A DNA stretch of 32,080 bases from Streptomyces sp. SID4985 (GCF_009863025.1 NZ_WWIR01000487.1:1-32080), one strand, 5' to 3'; positions 8,075-16,068 are shown, numbered from the stretch's first letter. The notes: generated by a model from the sequence alone, not told the origin. Made by a program: numbers and translations.

Positions 8075-9454
8075 TCAGGAACCTGACGGCGGCTGGGTGG
8101 GGAAGACCCAGTTCGTCGGCGTGGCGGAGCCGGTGGCAGACGGTCCGGTGGAAGGCGGCGGCACGGCGCCCGCGTGGGTCGCGCCTCCGGGAACCGACGT
8201 GCCGACCGGATGATCGGAACCGATAGTGGCGCCCTGGACGGTGACCTCGGACTCAGCCGCTTCACCGTCCCCGGCACGCGTGATGAGCGGAGGGATCCCG
8301 GGCCGCTGGATCAGGGCCCGCCCCTTGTCGCCCGTGGCATTCGGGTCCTCGCCGTACCGGAAGCGGGTCTGCTGCCGGGGCTGTCCGCCGTCGATGCCCT
8401 CCTTGCTGAGGGTGCCGCCGGAGGGGCTGATGCCGGAGGCGACGCCGTCGGCGCCCGCGCCGGGGACCTGGTTCGGCCCCTGCGGGGCGGGGGTGCCGGT
8501 GCCGGCCTGCATGGCCAGGCTGCCCGCGGTCTTAGCGGCCCCGGCGGCGACCGCCATGCCTGCCACGCTGGTGCGGTGCAGGTCGTCGTGCCCGCCGCCG
8601 TCGGTGGCCCAGTGGATGAACTTGTAGGTCGCGTACGGGCACAGCAGGACCAGGAGCATGACGACCAGGCCCGCCAGAGCGTCGGACAGCGCGCTGATGC
8701 CGTCGTGGGGATCGGACTTGCCCATCGCCGAGACGCCGATCAGGAAAACGACCGTCATCAGGAGTTTGGAGACGACCAGCGTGGCGGTGGCCTCGATCCA
8801 GCCGCGCCGCCAGCGCTTGGCGACCTCCCAGCCGCCGCCGGCACCCGCGAAGACGGCAAGGACGACCATGACCAGAACGCCGATCTTGCGCGCGACCATC
8901 ACGCCCCAGTAGAGGAACGCGCCGATCGCACATCCGAATGCGACCAGGGCGGGCACACCCCAGCCCAGTCCGAACATCGCTCCGAACTCGTTGACCCTGA
9001 TCATGCGGCGGACCGCCTCGTCGAGGGAGGTGTTGGCCGCGTGGAACAGACCGTCGGACAGGGCGTCGACCACAGTGACGGCGACGGAAGTGAAGGCGAC
9101 GGCGGAGAAGGCGAACAGGACGCCGGTCATGGTGCCGATCGCCGCCTGGGCGAGCGCGCGTTCGTCCCGGCGCCAGGCCGCGAGCATCAGCTGGAGGCAG
9201 AGCGTGCCGACGGTCAGGGCGAGCCCGATGGGCAGCAGGAGCTCGTAGTTGTCCCGGAACCATCCGGCGTTGAGGTCGATGGCCGTGGTCTTGTCGGCGG
9301 CCTTCGTGGCGAGATCGGCGGCGCTGGCCGCGAGCTCACCGGTCGACTTCGCGATCCACGCGCCGATGCCGTCCGTCACCGTTCCGGCGGGATTGGCGGC
9401 GAAGTCAACGGCGCTGCACACCTTGTCCATCAGCGGCAAGTCGCACACTGCCAT
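8075..9454 (-). CDS. SCO6881-like polytopic membrane protein (VirB6/TrbL-like channel)
   Basis: Translation from ATG 9454 is supported by a strong AAAGGAGG site. The protein has an amphipathic N-terminal 60 residues and about six membrane segments near 72-92, 103-130, 165-185, 187-205, 225-245 and 258-275. A 170-residue Gly/Pro/Thr-rich tail follows that is probably disordered. This is the architecture of VirB6/TrbL-type conjugation pore proteins, and in Streptomyces islands such a protein (SCO6881 type) neighbours SCO6880. The charged pairs between segments 4 and 5 (EVAKRWRRGW) suggest a cytoplasmic loop. Role as the inner-membrane channel is inferred from topology and context. Confidence 0.75.
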   Translation of the reverse strand: MAVCDLPLMDKVCSAVDFAANPAGTVTDGIGAWIAKSTGELAASAADLATKAADKTTAIDLNAGWFRDNYELLLPIGLALTVGTLCLQLMLAAWRRDERALAQAAIGTMTGVLFAFSAVAFTSVAVTVVDALSDGLFHAANTSLDEAVRRMIRVNEFGAMFGLGWGVPALVAFGCAIGAFLYWGVMVARKIGVLVMVVLAVFAGAGGGWEVAKRWRRGWIEATATLVVSKLLMTVVFLIGVSAMGKSDPHDGISALSDALAGLVVMLLVLLCPYATYKFIHWATDGGGHDDLHRTSVAGMAVAAGAAKTAGSLAMQAGTGTPAPQGPNQVPGAGADGVASGISPSGGTLSKEGIDGGQPRQQTRFRYGEDPNATGDKGRALIQRPGIPPLITRAGDGEAAESEVTVQGATIGSDHPVGTSVPGGATHAGAVPPPSTGPSATGSATPTNWVFPTQPPSGS

Positions 9455-9482
9455 GGGGTCGCCTCCTTTCTGGGGTCGGGGG

Positions 9483-10172
9483 TCAGGGAGCGACCGCCGG
9501 CATGACACCGGCCAGGGCGCAGGGATGGTGGGGGCGGCACTGCACCGCGAGGGTGATCACACGGCTCTCCGCGCCTCCGGCGGGCGAGCCCTTCCAGGCG
9601 ATCGACTGCTTGCCGGAGACCGTCACGGCGTACACGTACGCCCGGGTGATCGCGGCCGGGTCCTCCTGGAGAGCCCGGGTGAAGGAGTCGGGGAAGTGGC
9701 CCTCGCGTGCGGTGGCGGTGGCGAACTGGCCGTTGGCGGCCATTTCCTTCCACAGCACCGGCGACGGCACCATCGCCTTCACGGATGCGCCATCGGCGTA
9801 CCGGTCCTCCGTGGTCAGCCACCCGCGCAGCGCGGCCAGCAGCCTGGCCTGCGAGTAGGCCCGCGTGTCGTAGGACCACAGCGCGACCGCCGCCGCCTTC
9901 CCGAACACGATCGGGTTGTGCGTACGCGGCGGCATGGGAAGCGCATGGCGATGGGCGGCCGAGGGCGGTCGTACGGAAGGCGAAGCCTTGGGCGACGACG
10001 AGGCCGCTGAACTCGCCGTTTTTCGAGGGTGGTTGGAGGGCACCCGGTGGTCGCGGGTGAGGAAGGCGACCGATCCGGCGAGGGCGACGAGCACCAGGAG
10101 CACGGCGCCGCCGAGCAGCGCCCGGCGGCGCGCACGGGATGCGCCGCCGGGACGGGAGGAGTGGGCCGGCAT
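9483..10172 (-). CDS. Single-pass membrane protein, possible VirB8/TcpC-like component
   Basis: The ATG at 10172 shares its A with the stop of the upstream gene (TGATG), indicating coupled translation. A basic N terminus (SRARRRAL) precedes one membrane helix at about 18-38 (LLGGAVLLVLVALAGSVAFL), then a Ser/Pro-rich linker to about 75. A C-terminal extracytoplasmic domain begins near FGKAAAVALWSYDTR and ends CRPHHPCAL. The layout, one membrane anchor plus an external alpha/beta domain, matches VirB8/TcpC-type proteins that link the pore to the cell wall. This assignment rests on layout and gene order, not on a diagnostic motif. Confidence 0.6.
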   Translation of the reverse strand: MPAHSSRPGGASRARRRALLGGAVLLVLVALAGSVAFLTRDHRVPSNHPRKTASSAASSSPKASPSVRPPSAAHRHALPMPPRTHNPIVFGKAAAVALWSYDTRAYSQARLLAALRGWLTTEDRYADGASVKAMVPSPVLWKEMAANGQFATATAREGHFPDSFTRALQEDPAAITRAYVYAVTVSGKQSIAWKGSPAGGAESRVITLAVQCRPHHPCALAGVMPAVAP

Positions 10173-10480
10173 CAGTGGACCTTCGTGCCCAGCGTGCTGA
10201 AGAACGCCACCAGACCGTTCGCGGCGCCCATCAGCAAGGCCGCGCCCGCGCTGACCGTGACGCCCTTCTTGCCGTTGGCCTCGGTCTGATGGCCTCCCGA
10301 GTGATGGCCCCAGGCCCACACGGCGGCGCTGACGGCGAGCGCGCCGACCACGGCCACGAGCCCGAAGAGGTTGATGGAGCCCATTACCTGCTTCAGGACC
10401 GGCAGGCCGGGCAGGCCGCCTTCGGCCGGCTTGATTCCGGGGTCGTAGGCGAGCTGGATGGCCTCGTGGACAAGAAACAT
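10172..10480 (-). CDS. DUF6112-like small membrane protein
   Basis: The 102-residue protein opens with LAYDPGIKPAEGGLPGLPVL, then has two membrane helices (about 33-57 and 75-95) joined by a polar loop with GHHSGG and NGKKG. This agrees with the small two-helix DUF6112 proteins encoded beside SCO6880-type genes. It may be a VirB2/VirB3-like component of the transfer channel, which is inference. The ATG at 10480 has no clear ribosome site. The 98-base gap ahead of it holds a 7-bp stem (CGCGCCA/TGGCGCG, 10504-10538). It overlaps the next gene by one base. Confidence 0.65.
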   Translation of the reverse strand: MFLVHEAIQLAYDPGIKPAEGGLPGLPVLKQVMGSINLFGLVAVVGALAVSAAVWAWGHHSGGHQTEANGKKGVTVSAGAALLMGAANGLVAFFSTLGTKVH

Positions 10481-10578
10481 TGCAACACCAGTTCGATTTA
10501 GCGCGCGCCAAAGCCCGAGGGGACGACGCTGTGGCGCGAGGAGAGAAAAGGGGGGAGAGGGTGAGGGGGAGAGGCCGG

Positions 10579-11712
10579 TCAGACGACGCGGCGGGCCGCG
10601 AGAATCTGCGACCTCCAGGAGGCGAGGGTCGCGATACGGACCACGTCACCGGTGTGCGGGGCGTTGATGATCAGCCCCTGGCCGATGAACATGCCGACAT
10701 GCTCCGGGACCGTGGCCGTGCCCTCGGTGAAGACGAGATCACCCGCACGAAGGGAACCAACCGAGACCGGCTTGCCCACCTTGACCTGCGTGTACGTCGT
10801 CCGAGGCAGGCTGACCCCGGTCGCCTTGTACGACTGCTGCATCAGCGAGGAGCAGTCACAGCGGCCCATCGGATCGCGCCCATGGGAGTCCGTGCAGCTA
10901 CCGCCCCACTGATACGGAGTCTTGAGCTGGCCGAGCGCCCAGCGGATCGCCGTCTGAACCTTCGGCGGAGCCTCGGCCGGGATCCTGTACCCGGCCGGCA
11001 CCGCGCCGGGCGGGATGGTGTCAAAATCGCTCCCATCGCCACCGCTCGCACAGCCCGTGGAGACACTCGCCGGCGAGCCGCTCGGGGCGAGAGGACCGGA
11101 CGACTTCGAACCGTCGGCCTTCGGCAGCAACGGTCCGATGGCCTGCTGGAGAGCGGTGGCCAGCGGTTCCCACTTCGCGTACGCCTCGGGGTAGCCCGAC
11201 CGCTGCACCGCCTGCGCGGCCTGGGCGACGGACAGGGACTGCCAGCCGGAGACCTTCCGCAGCGCCTCGTAGAACTTGGTCGAAGCGTGCACCGGGTCCA
11301 GGATCTGGCTCGCCGTGCCCCAGCCCTGCGACGGACGCTGCTGGAACAGGCCCAGCGAGTCGCGGTCGCCGTACGTCAGGTTCCGAAGGCGGCTCTCCTG
11401 CATGGCAGTTGCCAGGGCCACGACCTGCCCGCGGGGCGGCATGTTCATCGCGACGCCGGTTGCCTGGATCGTCTTGGCGTTGGGTACCTGTTCGGCCGGG
11501 GCGTCCAGGCCCGGGACGGAGATGGACCCCTTGTCGCCGCCGTCCAGGATGGCCTTCACCTGGGTGGCGACGGCGGCGGTGTCCACATCCTGCGCACCGC
11601 CGGTCGAGCAGGAGGCCGAGGCGGTGCCGGCCCCTAGGGCGAGAATCGGAACGGCCAGCAGCATCGGAGCGGTTGCGCAGAGACCGACGACGGCTCCGGT
11701 GGTCTTCTTCAT
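10579..11712 (-). CDS. Secreted NlpC/P60 peptidoglycan hydrolase of the transfer operon
   Basis: A 377-residue cell-wall enzyme. A signal peptide occupies residues 1 to about 33 (AVVGLCATAPMLLAVPILAL, then ASA). Residues about 85-190 form a helical region with TAMQESRLRNLTYGDRDSLGL, where Glu106 fits a lysozyme or transglycosylase-like acid. After a Ser/Pro linker, the NlpC/P60 endopeptidase domain (250-377) has the Cys nucleophile in RCDCSSL (Cys287), His338 in PEHVGMF and a third polar residue at His353. Bifunctional hydrolases of this sort locally open peptidoglycan for conjugation, as CwlT does in ICEBs1. The ATG at 11712 lacks its own ribosome site but overlaps a small upstream ORF as ATGA, so it is probably translated by coupling. 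Confidence 0.85.
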   Translation of the reverse strand: MKKTTGAVVGLCATAPMLLAVPILALGAGTASASCSTGGAQDVDTAAVATQVKAILDGGDKGSISVPGLDAPAEQVPNAKTIQATGVAMNMPPRGQVVALATAMQESRLRNLTYGDRDSLGLFQQRPSQGWGTASQILDPVHASTKFYEALRKVSGWQSLSVAQAAQAVQRSGYPEAYAKWEPLATALQQAIGPLLPKADGSKSSGPLAPSGSPASVSTGCASGGDGSDFDTIPPGAVPAGYRIPAEAPPKVQTAIRWALGQLKTPYQWGGSCTDSHGRDPMGRCDCSSLMQQSYKATGVSLPRTTYTQVKVGKPVSVGSLRAGDLVFTEGTATVPEHVGMFIGQGLIINAPHTGDVVRIATLASWRSQILAARRVV

Positions 11713-11795
11713 CGCCGCCGCCGTTCACCGAGGCGGCAGTGCCGACCGGGTGACGGCGTTGCGTCGGCGCGCGGATGTATCAGGGCGTGCTGCAT
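11709..11795 (-). CDS. Short upstream ORF (28 codons) coupled to the NlpC/P60 gene
   Basis: An ATG at 11795 (MQHALIHPRADA) is preceded by GAGGAG at a spacing of eight bases, the best ribosome site ahead of the transfer operon. The frame ends in a TGA that overlaps the NlpC/P60 ATG as ATGA. The peptide ends in an Arg cluster (ERRRR) and has no recognisable domain. The hydrolase gene has no ribosome site of its own, so this ORF probably serves to deliver ribosomes to it; it may have no function as a protein. Confidence 0.45.
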   Translation of the reverse strand: MQHALIHPRADATPSPGRHCRLGERRRR

Positions 11796-12290
11796 CGCAG
11801 CGGCTCCTCGGTGTTCGTAGGAGGCGCGGCGCCGACCTCTCGTGCAAAGCCGTCGGCACCGCGCCGATGTGAATCCGCCGCTCGGGCGGCCCGGGTCAAG
11901 GGAGTTGGTGGCTCCTTGACGCCGGTCTCAGGTCACGCGCGGCAGCCAGCCGCGCTCGTAATCTCAGGCAGAACACCGGGGCTCCTGACGGCGTGCGGGA
12001 AGGAAGAGGTCAACATGCCCTCCGTACCGTCCGATTGGACACAGCAGCACGGATAAGCACAGGTCAGCAGGGGTGGAGCGAGGCTCCTGCCCGGTGACAT
12101 GGCGAGACAGTAGACCGGGATTCCGGCCGCACCAAACGACTCCCGGCCCCGGGCCGGCAGCGCGATCCACCGCATTAGGTCCGGCCGGAGATCGCCTCTA
12201 ACCTCCGGCACAACCCCGCCCTGGAAGAACGCCGTTGAGGGCTGTCCGGAGCGGGATCAGCCCCCCCATGCCCTGAGAGAGGCCCTTCCC
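11796..12290. other. Divergent intergenic region with several inverted repeats, no gene seen
   Basis: This 495-base stretch separates the minus-strand transfer operon from the plus-strand methyltransferase gene and must hold promoters for both. I see no convincing gene. It contains a 14-bp stem with one mismatch (11823-11865), a small GGAGC-GAG-GCTCC hairpin near 12074-12086 and a GC palindrome CCGGCCCCGGGCCGG (12143-12157). Such clustering of inverted repeats ahead of a transfer operon is where an origin of transfer or an operator could lie. A minus-strand TTGACC near 11895 is a weak -35 candidate without a clear -10. Confidence 0.4.
11823..11865. repeat. Inverted repeat, 14-bp arms
   Basis: GGCGCGGCGCCGAC (11823-11836) and GTCGGCACCGCGCC (11852-11865) pair over 14 positions with one mismatch, around a 15-base loop. 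It lies in the presumed 5' leader of the transfer operon, just ahead of the short upstream ORF. It could be an operator, an RNA hairpin or part of a transfer origin. Confidence 0.6.
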
Positions 12291-13037
12291 GTGAGCTACA
12301 CGCTTCACCGAGGCGACGCCCTGACCGTCCTGAAGTCCCTCCCGGACGAGAGCGTCGACGCCGTCATCACCGACCCGCCGTACAACTCCGGCGGCCGCAC
12401 CAGCTCGGACCGCACCGCACGCACCGCGCGGGCCAAGTACGTCACCGGCAACTCGGCGCACGACCTCGCCAACTTCCCTGGCGAGAATCGCGACCAGCGC
12501 TCCTATCGCTCCTGGCTGACCGAGTTGCTCACCGAGTCCTACCGGGCCTCGACCGAGCACGCGGTCGCGATGGTCTTCACCGACTGGCGCCAGGAACCGA
12601 CCACCACCGACGCCCTGCAGATGGCCGGATGGACCTGGTCCGGCACCATCCCGTGGATCAAGCCCGCCAGCCGACCCCGCAAGGGCGGCTTCAAACAGTC
12701 GTCCGAGTTCATCGTCTGGGGCGTCAAGGGCACCCTCGACAAGGACCGCGACCTCTACCTCCCCGGCCACTACATCGCCTCGCAGCCCCGCAAGGGCCGG
12801 GTGCACATCACCCAGAAGCCCGTCGAGATCATGCGGCAACTCGTGCAGATCTGCCCCGAAGGCGGCGTCGTCCTCGACCCGTTCACCGGCAGTGGCTCCA
12901 CGGGTGTCGCAGCCCTCCGCGAAGGACGCCGCTTCGTGGGTGTCGAGCTGTCCGCGCACTACGCCGACGTCGCCGAACAGCGGCTCCAGGCGGAGCTGAC
13001 GCAGGATGACTTCGCCCTGGCCGGACCGGAAGCCTGA
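12291..13037 (+). CDS. DNA methyltransferase, beta class, likely N6-adenine
   Basis: The 248-residue enzyme transfers a methyl group from S-adenosylmethionine to a base in DNA. The catalytic motif DPPY lies at residues 28-31 (VITDPPYNSGGR), and the S-adenosylmethionine motif DPFTGSGSTG lies near the C terminus (FTGSG at 198-202). Catalytic motif before cofactor motif is the beta-class order, with the target-recognition region between (about 60-150). DPPY rather than SPPY favours N6-adenine. The start is GTG 12291, preceded by GAGAGAGG. No specificity subunit is adjacent; the nearest nuclease-like genes are at 13135-14067 (convergent) and 14392-16068. It could be a solitary epigenetic or anti-restriction enzyme, or half of a restriction-modification pair. 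Confidence 0.9.
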   Translation: MSYTLHRGDALTVLKSLPDESVDAVITDPPYNSGGRTSSDRTARTARAKYVTGNSAHDLANFPGENRDQRSYRSWLTELLTESYRASTEHAVAMVFTDWRQEPTTTDALQMAGWTWSGTIPWIKPASRPRKGGFKQSSEFIVWGVKGTLDKDRDLYLPGHYIASQPRKGRVHITQKPVEIMRQLVQICPEGGVVLDPFTGSGSTGVAALREGRRFVGVELSAHYADVAEQRLQAELTQDDFALAGPEA

Positions 13038-13081
13038 TCATGAGAGCGGAGAGAACCAGGGCCGGCGGGCCACAGACGCCG

Positions 13082-13125
13082 AAGGGCGGCTGGTGCATCG
13101 AAAAACCGATGCGCCAGCCGCCCTT
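13082..13125. terminator. Bidirectional terminator hairpin
   Basis: AAGGGCGGCTGGTGCATCG and its complement (with one T-G wobble) form a 19-bp stem around the loop AAAAAC. It sits exactly between the convergent methyltransferase (ends 13037) and DUF5655 gene (ends 13135), so it can stop transcription from both sides. There is no long U-run, as usual in Streptomyces. Confidence 0.85.
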
Positions 13126-13134
13126 CTCGTTGCG

Positions 13135-14067
13135 TCAGGCCGCCTCGAACGCCCGCCGGATCAGCGGCGCCGCCTTCTCCAGGTCGGCGGCCGAGGCGAG
13201 GCGCACCTCCAGGTCCCCGGTCCCGAGATGGCCGATGCCGCGCATGTCGCGGGTGAAGCCCTCCTCCAACGCGACCGAGTCCGGGTCGAGTCTGAGGTAG
13301 ACCAGGATCGCCTCGTGCTTCGGGCGGAAGATCACCGAGGCGACGTTCACCAGCCGCCGATAGGCGATGTAGTGCCGCAGCGGCGCCACCTCGACCTCGC
13401 CCCACGCCGTGAGCGCGTCGTCCAGCTCTGCATACAGGTCCCGCAGGCACTCCGGGACGAGGCCGACACCCGACGGCGAAGGAGTTACCGGTAGCGCAGG
13501 CGCGATGTCGACCGCCGTCTCCCGCTCCCGGGTCCGCCGGGACGAAGCAGCGCCCGGCGGGCCGGGCGAGGAGTCGACGAGCAGCAGGCTCAGCAGGCCG
13601 CCCTCGAAGACGCGGTAGCGCACCAGATCGATCCGCTCGGGCAGCCGCTGCACGGCCACGCGGTCGTGGTGGGAGAAGGCGGCCGCGATGCAGACCATCC
13701 GCGGGCGACGCCAGTCGATGGTCTCGGCGGCCTGCGCGCCGAGCACCTTCCGGACGAGCGCCTCGAACTCGTGGTGCGCGGACTCCAGCCAGGACAGATA
13801 CGAGAGGGCCTGCGACAGCGCGCTGTCGGAGCCCTTCTTGTACTCGATCACCACGGGGCTGCCGTTCTCGTCCAGCCCCAGGGTGTCGATCCGGCCCCGG
13901 TGCCACGGACCGGTCGCGTACTCCGACGCCAGGAACCGAATGCCGAGCATCCGCTCCAGACCGGCCTCGACTCGCCGCTGCAGCTCCACTTCCAGCGCGA
14001 CCGTCGAACCGGCCAGCTCGACGTCTCGACCGTCCGCGTCTCGCCGGAACAACATCAGCTCGGCCAC
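13135..14067 (-). CDS. PD-(D/E)XK nuclease-like protein with C-terminal DUF5655
   Basis: A 310-residue protein with two domains. The N-terminal half shows a PD-(D/E)XK-type core: Asp61 in GRIDTLGLDENG, then Glu75-Tyr-Lys77 in VVIEYKKGS, followed by a helix SALSQALSYLSWLE; this resembles NucS/RecB-like nucleases. The C-terminal third (about 220-305) matches DUF5655: LRDLYAELDDALTAWG, HYIAYRRLVNVASVIFRPK, ILVYLRLDPDSV. The GTG at 14067 has GGGAGGAG seven bases ahead; longer in-frame starts reach into the divergent region without support. It converges on the methyltransferase gene. Function in DNA cleavage is inferred from the motif; whether it is a partner of the methyltransferase is unknown. 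Confidence 0.75.
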   Translation of the reverse strand: MAELMLFRRDADGRDVELAGSTVALEVELQRRVEAGLERMLGIRFLASEYATGPWHRGRIDTLGLDENGSPVVIEYKKGSDSALSQALSYLSWLESAHHEFEALVRKVLGAQAAETIDWRRPRMVCIAAAFSHHDRVAVQRLPERIDLVRYRVFEGGLLSLLLVDSSPGPPGAASSRRTRERETAVDIAPALPVTPSPSGVGLVPECLRDLYAELDDALTAWGEVEVAPLRHYIAYRRLVNVASVIFRPKHEAILVYLRLDPDSVALEEGFTRDMRGIGHLGTGDLEVRLASAADLEKAAPLIRRAFEAA

Positions 14068-14391
14068 CAGAGTTCTCCTCCCGCGATCACTACGGGAAGA
14101 GCAATCAACATCGGCGTGGGGATATTCCAGACGGCCAGGGAGAACTCGCATGTCGGTTCCCAGTTGGTTCGTGGGTCGCCCCGGGGTGTCGTAGACCGCG
14201 TCCGGATCCGCAACCGTTAGCTGAGGCCACCCTGATCTGCTGGATGCTCGGTTGCTGTTTCGGTTGCTCCCGAGGGCGCCAGAGCGGCACAACTTCTCTG
14301 CCCAGCTGTTGATTTCCGATCCGGCACAAAGCTCGGCACCTGGTGTCAGTCCCCTGTGCCAGGATGCCGGTCTAACAAGGAGGTGCACGGA
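14068..14391. other. Divergent intergenic region, presumed promoters
   Basis: This 324-base region lies between the start of the DUF5655 gene and the start of the Mrr-like gene, so it should contain both promoters. I see a short direct repeat CGGTTGCT (around 14249-14266) and a small CCTGG/CCAGG hairpin near 14340-14363. No ORF looks real and no promoter is convincing. Base composition here is more A/T-rich than the chromosomal part of the window. Confidence 0.4.
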
Positions 14392-16068
14392 GTGGCGATC
14401 GAGTGGGACCGAATCGGGCAGCTTGCCTTCGACCGCTATGTGGAGGCGTTGCTCCACCGCATGTACAACGGCAACGCGATCGCATTGAACGGGCGTGGCG
14501 GTGACCAAGGGATCGACGTTCGCGTCAGCACGGCTACCGGGCTGCGGATCTTTCAGTTGAAATACCACCCCGACGGCTTTCCCGGCTCCCACCGCGGACG
14601 CCGTACCGCGATCAAGAAGTCGTTCCTGCGGGCCTTGCAGCATGATCCGGTGGAGTGGACTCTGGTGGTCCCATGCACACTCACCGCGTCGGAGCGCGCC
14701 TTCGTCGAGAGGCTTGCCGTCGGCCGAACGGTGACGGTTTCAGTGATGGACCGGCCAGCACTCGACAACGGCTTCGCCACCCACTCGTCCCTGGAAGCCA
14801 CCTTCACCCGTGATCAAGCACGGGAAGCGGCCAGAGATTTCATGTGTGAACAGGTACTTCTGGCTGATGGGGAGGATCTGATCCGACGTGTTCGGGCCCT
14901 CGGTAGCCGAGCGGACAACGTCGATCCCGACTGGACCTGGGACTTCGCCCGTCGAGGTGACACCGTGGTCCAGACCTTGCGTGCCCAGCACGCACTCGCG
15001 CACGAGGTCAGCCCTGTGCGGCTGCGCCTGAAGACGCGGCCCGAGGCAATGGACGCCGGTCTGACCTCAGCCTATACACGCTCCCTCGGGTACGGGATTG
15101 CCGAGGAAGTCGAATTGCCCCCTGAAGCGGTGGCCAGTCTGGCGGTCGACGGCCCGGAATGGCTGTCGAAGACGGTCAGCGACGTCCGAGTGATCTGGCA
15201 ACCCGTTTTGGATGCCGCGCAGGCCGATGCTGCTGCCGAGATCGAGTTCCTGGATGCCGAAGGGATGTCGAACGGGCGGTACGCCGGACGGTTGATCGCT
15301 CAGCGCTCGGGCGAACTGGGCGCCTCGGTCGAGGCCGACATCCGTGGTGCCCGACTGCAAATGCTTGTTCCGTTCGACCCGAGCGTCGAGGGAAAGATGC
15401 GGTACTCCTTCGATCTCAACGACCGAGAGCCCGCTGAGGCGGTGAAGGTGTTGCGGCTGCATCAACGCATCCTGCGAGGAGGTTCGTTTCGTATCACCGT
15501 CGACGGCACCTGCATCGGATCCGGGAAACTGCCTGCCAGGGGGACAGATGAGGACAACGCCGAGGCGGAGAAGTTGCTCTCGTACCTCTCGGACTTGGAG
15601 GTCGTGCAGCGTCACTGTGAGGCGTATTTTCCCGCGCCACTCGTCTACAGTGGCGCCGAACGCATCGACCTGCGGATCGCACGCCTGCTCATCGAGGGCC
15701 GGTGCGTGGCCTACCGGTCGGCGCGTACGGTGACCGTCACCCTCAACGGCCGCGACTCGCCGTCCCTCCGCACCGTCCTTGGTTCTGAGCCCCAATGCCT
15801 GCGCTTCAGCCCTCCAGGCTTTGAAGTAACCCTCGGGGGACGTACCTTGGACATCGGCTGTGTCCACTTGTTCCATACCCGCGTCACGGCGGACAATGGC
15901 CGGGAGGCCATTGCGGCGCTCAAGGTCGGCCAAGCCGCCGACATGGAGGTCGTCTTCCGCCCCCAGGGTGGTGAGCACTTCCGCCTCTATCTCGAGGGAG
16001 CTTTGGACGATTCCCGTCCCCTCGTCCCTGTCCCGCTCGGCCTGCCAGGCTATTCCGATCCCCATTGA
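14392..16068 (+). CDS. Mrr-like restriction endonuclease-fold protein with large unknown C-terminal region
   Basis: A 558-residue protein. The N-terminal 130 residues match an Mrr-type PD-(D/E)XK nuclease: helix with Glu18 (FDRYVEALLHRMY), catalytic Asp42 in GRGGDQGIDVRV, and Gln55-x-Lys57 in LRIFQLKYH, the Q-x-K variant used by Mrr enzymes. WTLVVPCTLTASERAFVERL closes the domain. Residues about 140-558 are a helical linker followed by alternating beta-rich segments that I cannot assign. The start is GTG 14392 with AAGGAGGTG eight bases ahead. Codon third positions are less G/C-rich than in the chromosomal genes here, suggesting recent acquisition. Mrr-like enzymes cut foreign, often modified, DNA, so a defence role is likely, with the C-terminal part as sensor or target recogniser (inference). 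Confidence 0.75.
   Translation: MAIEWDRIGQLAFDRYVEALLHRMYNGNAIALNGRGGDQGIDVRVSTATGLRIFQLKYHPDGFPGSHRGRRTAIKKSFLRALQHDPVEWTLVVPCTLTASERAFVERLAVGRTVTVSVMDRPALDNGFATHSSLEATFTRDQAREAARDFMCEQVLLADGEDLIRRVRALGSRADNVDPDWTWDFARRGDTVVQTLRAQHALAHEVSPVRLRLKTRPEAMDAGLTSAYTRSLGYGIAEEVELPPEAVASLAVDGPEWLSKTVSDVRVIWQPVLDAAQADAAAEIEFLDAEGMSNGRYAGRLIAQRSGELGASVEADIRGARLQMLVPFDPSVEGKMRYSFDLNDREPAEAVKVLRLHQRILRGGSFRITVDGTCIGSGKLPARGTDEDNAEAEKLLSYLSDLEVVQRHCEAYFPAPLVYSGAERIDLRIARLLIEGRCVAYRSARTVTVTLNGRDSPSLRTVLGSEPQCLRFSPPGFEVTLGGRTLDIGCVHLFHTRVTADNGREAIAALKVGQAADMEVVFRPQGGEHFRLYLEGALDDSRPLVPVPLGLPGYSDPH

Noticed and set aside
11775..12056. Plus-strand ORF in the divergent gap
   Set aside because: No ribosome site, no coding-like third-position bias and low-complexity composition; it lies over the inverted-repeat cluster.
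14068..14643. N-terminal extension of the DUF5655 protein up to 14643
   Set aside because: The extension overlaps the divergent Mrr-like gene and lacks family sequence, while GTG 14067 has a GGGAGGAG site at proper spacing.
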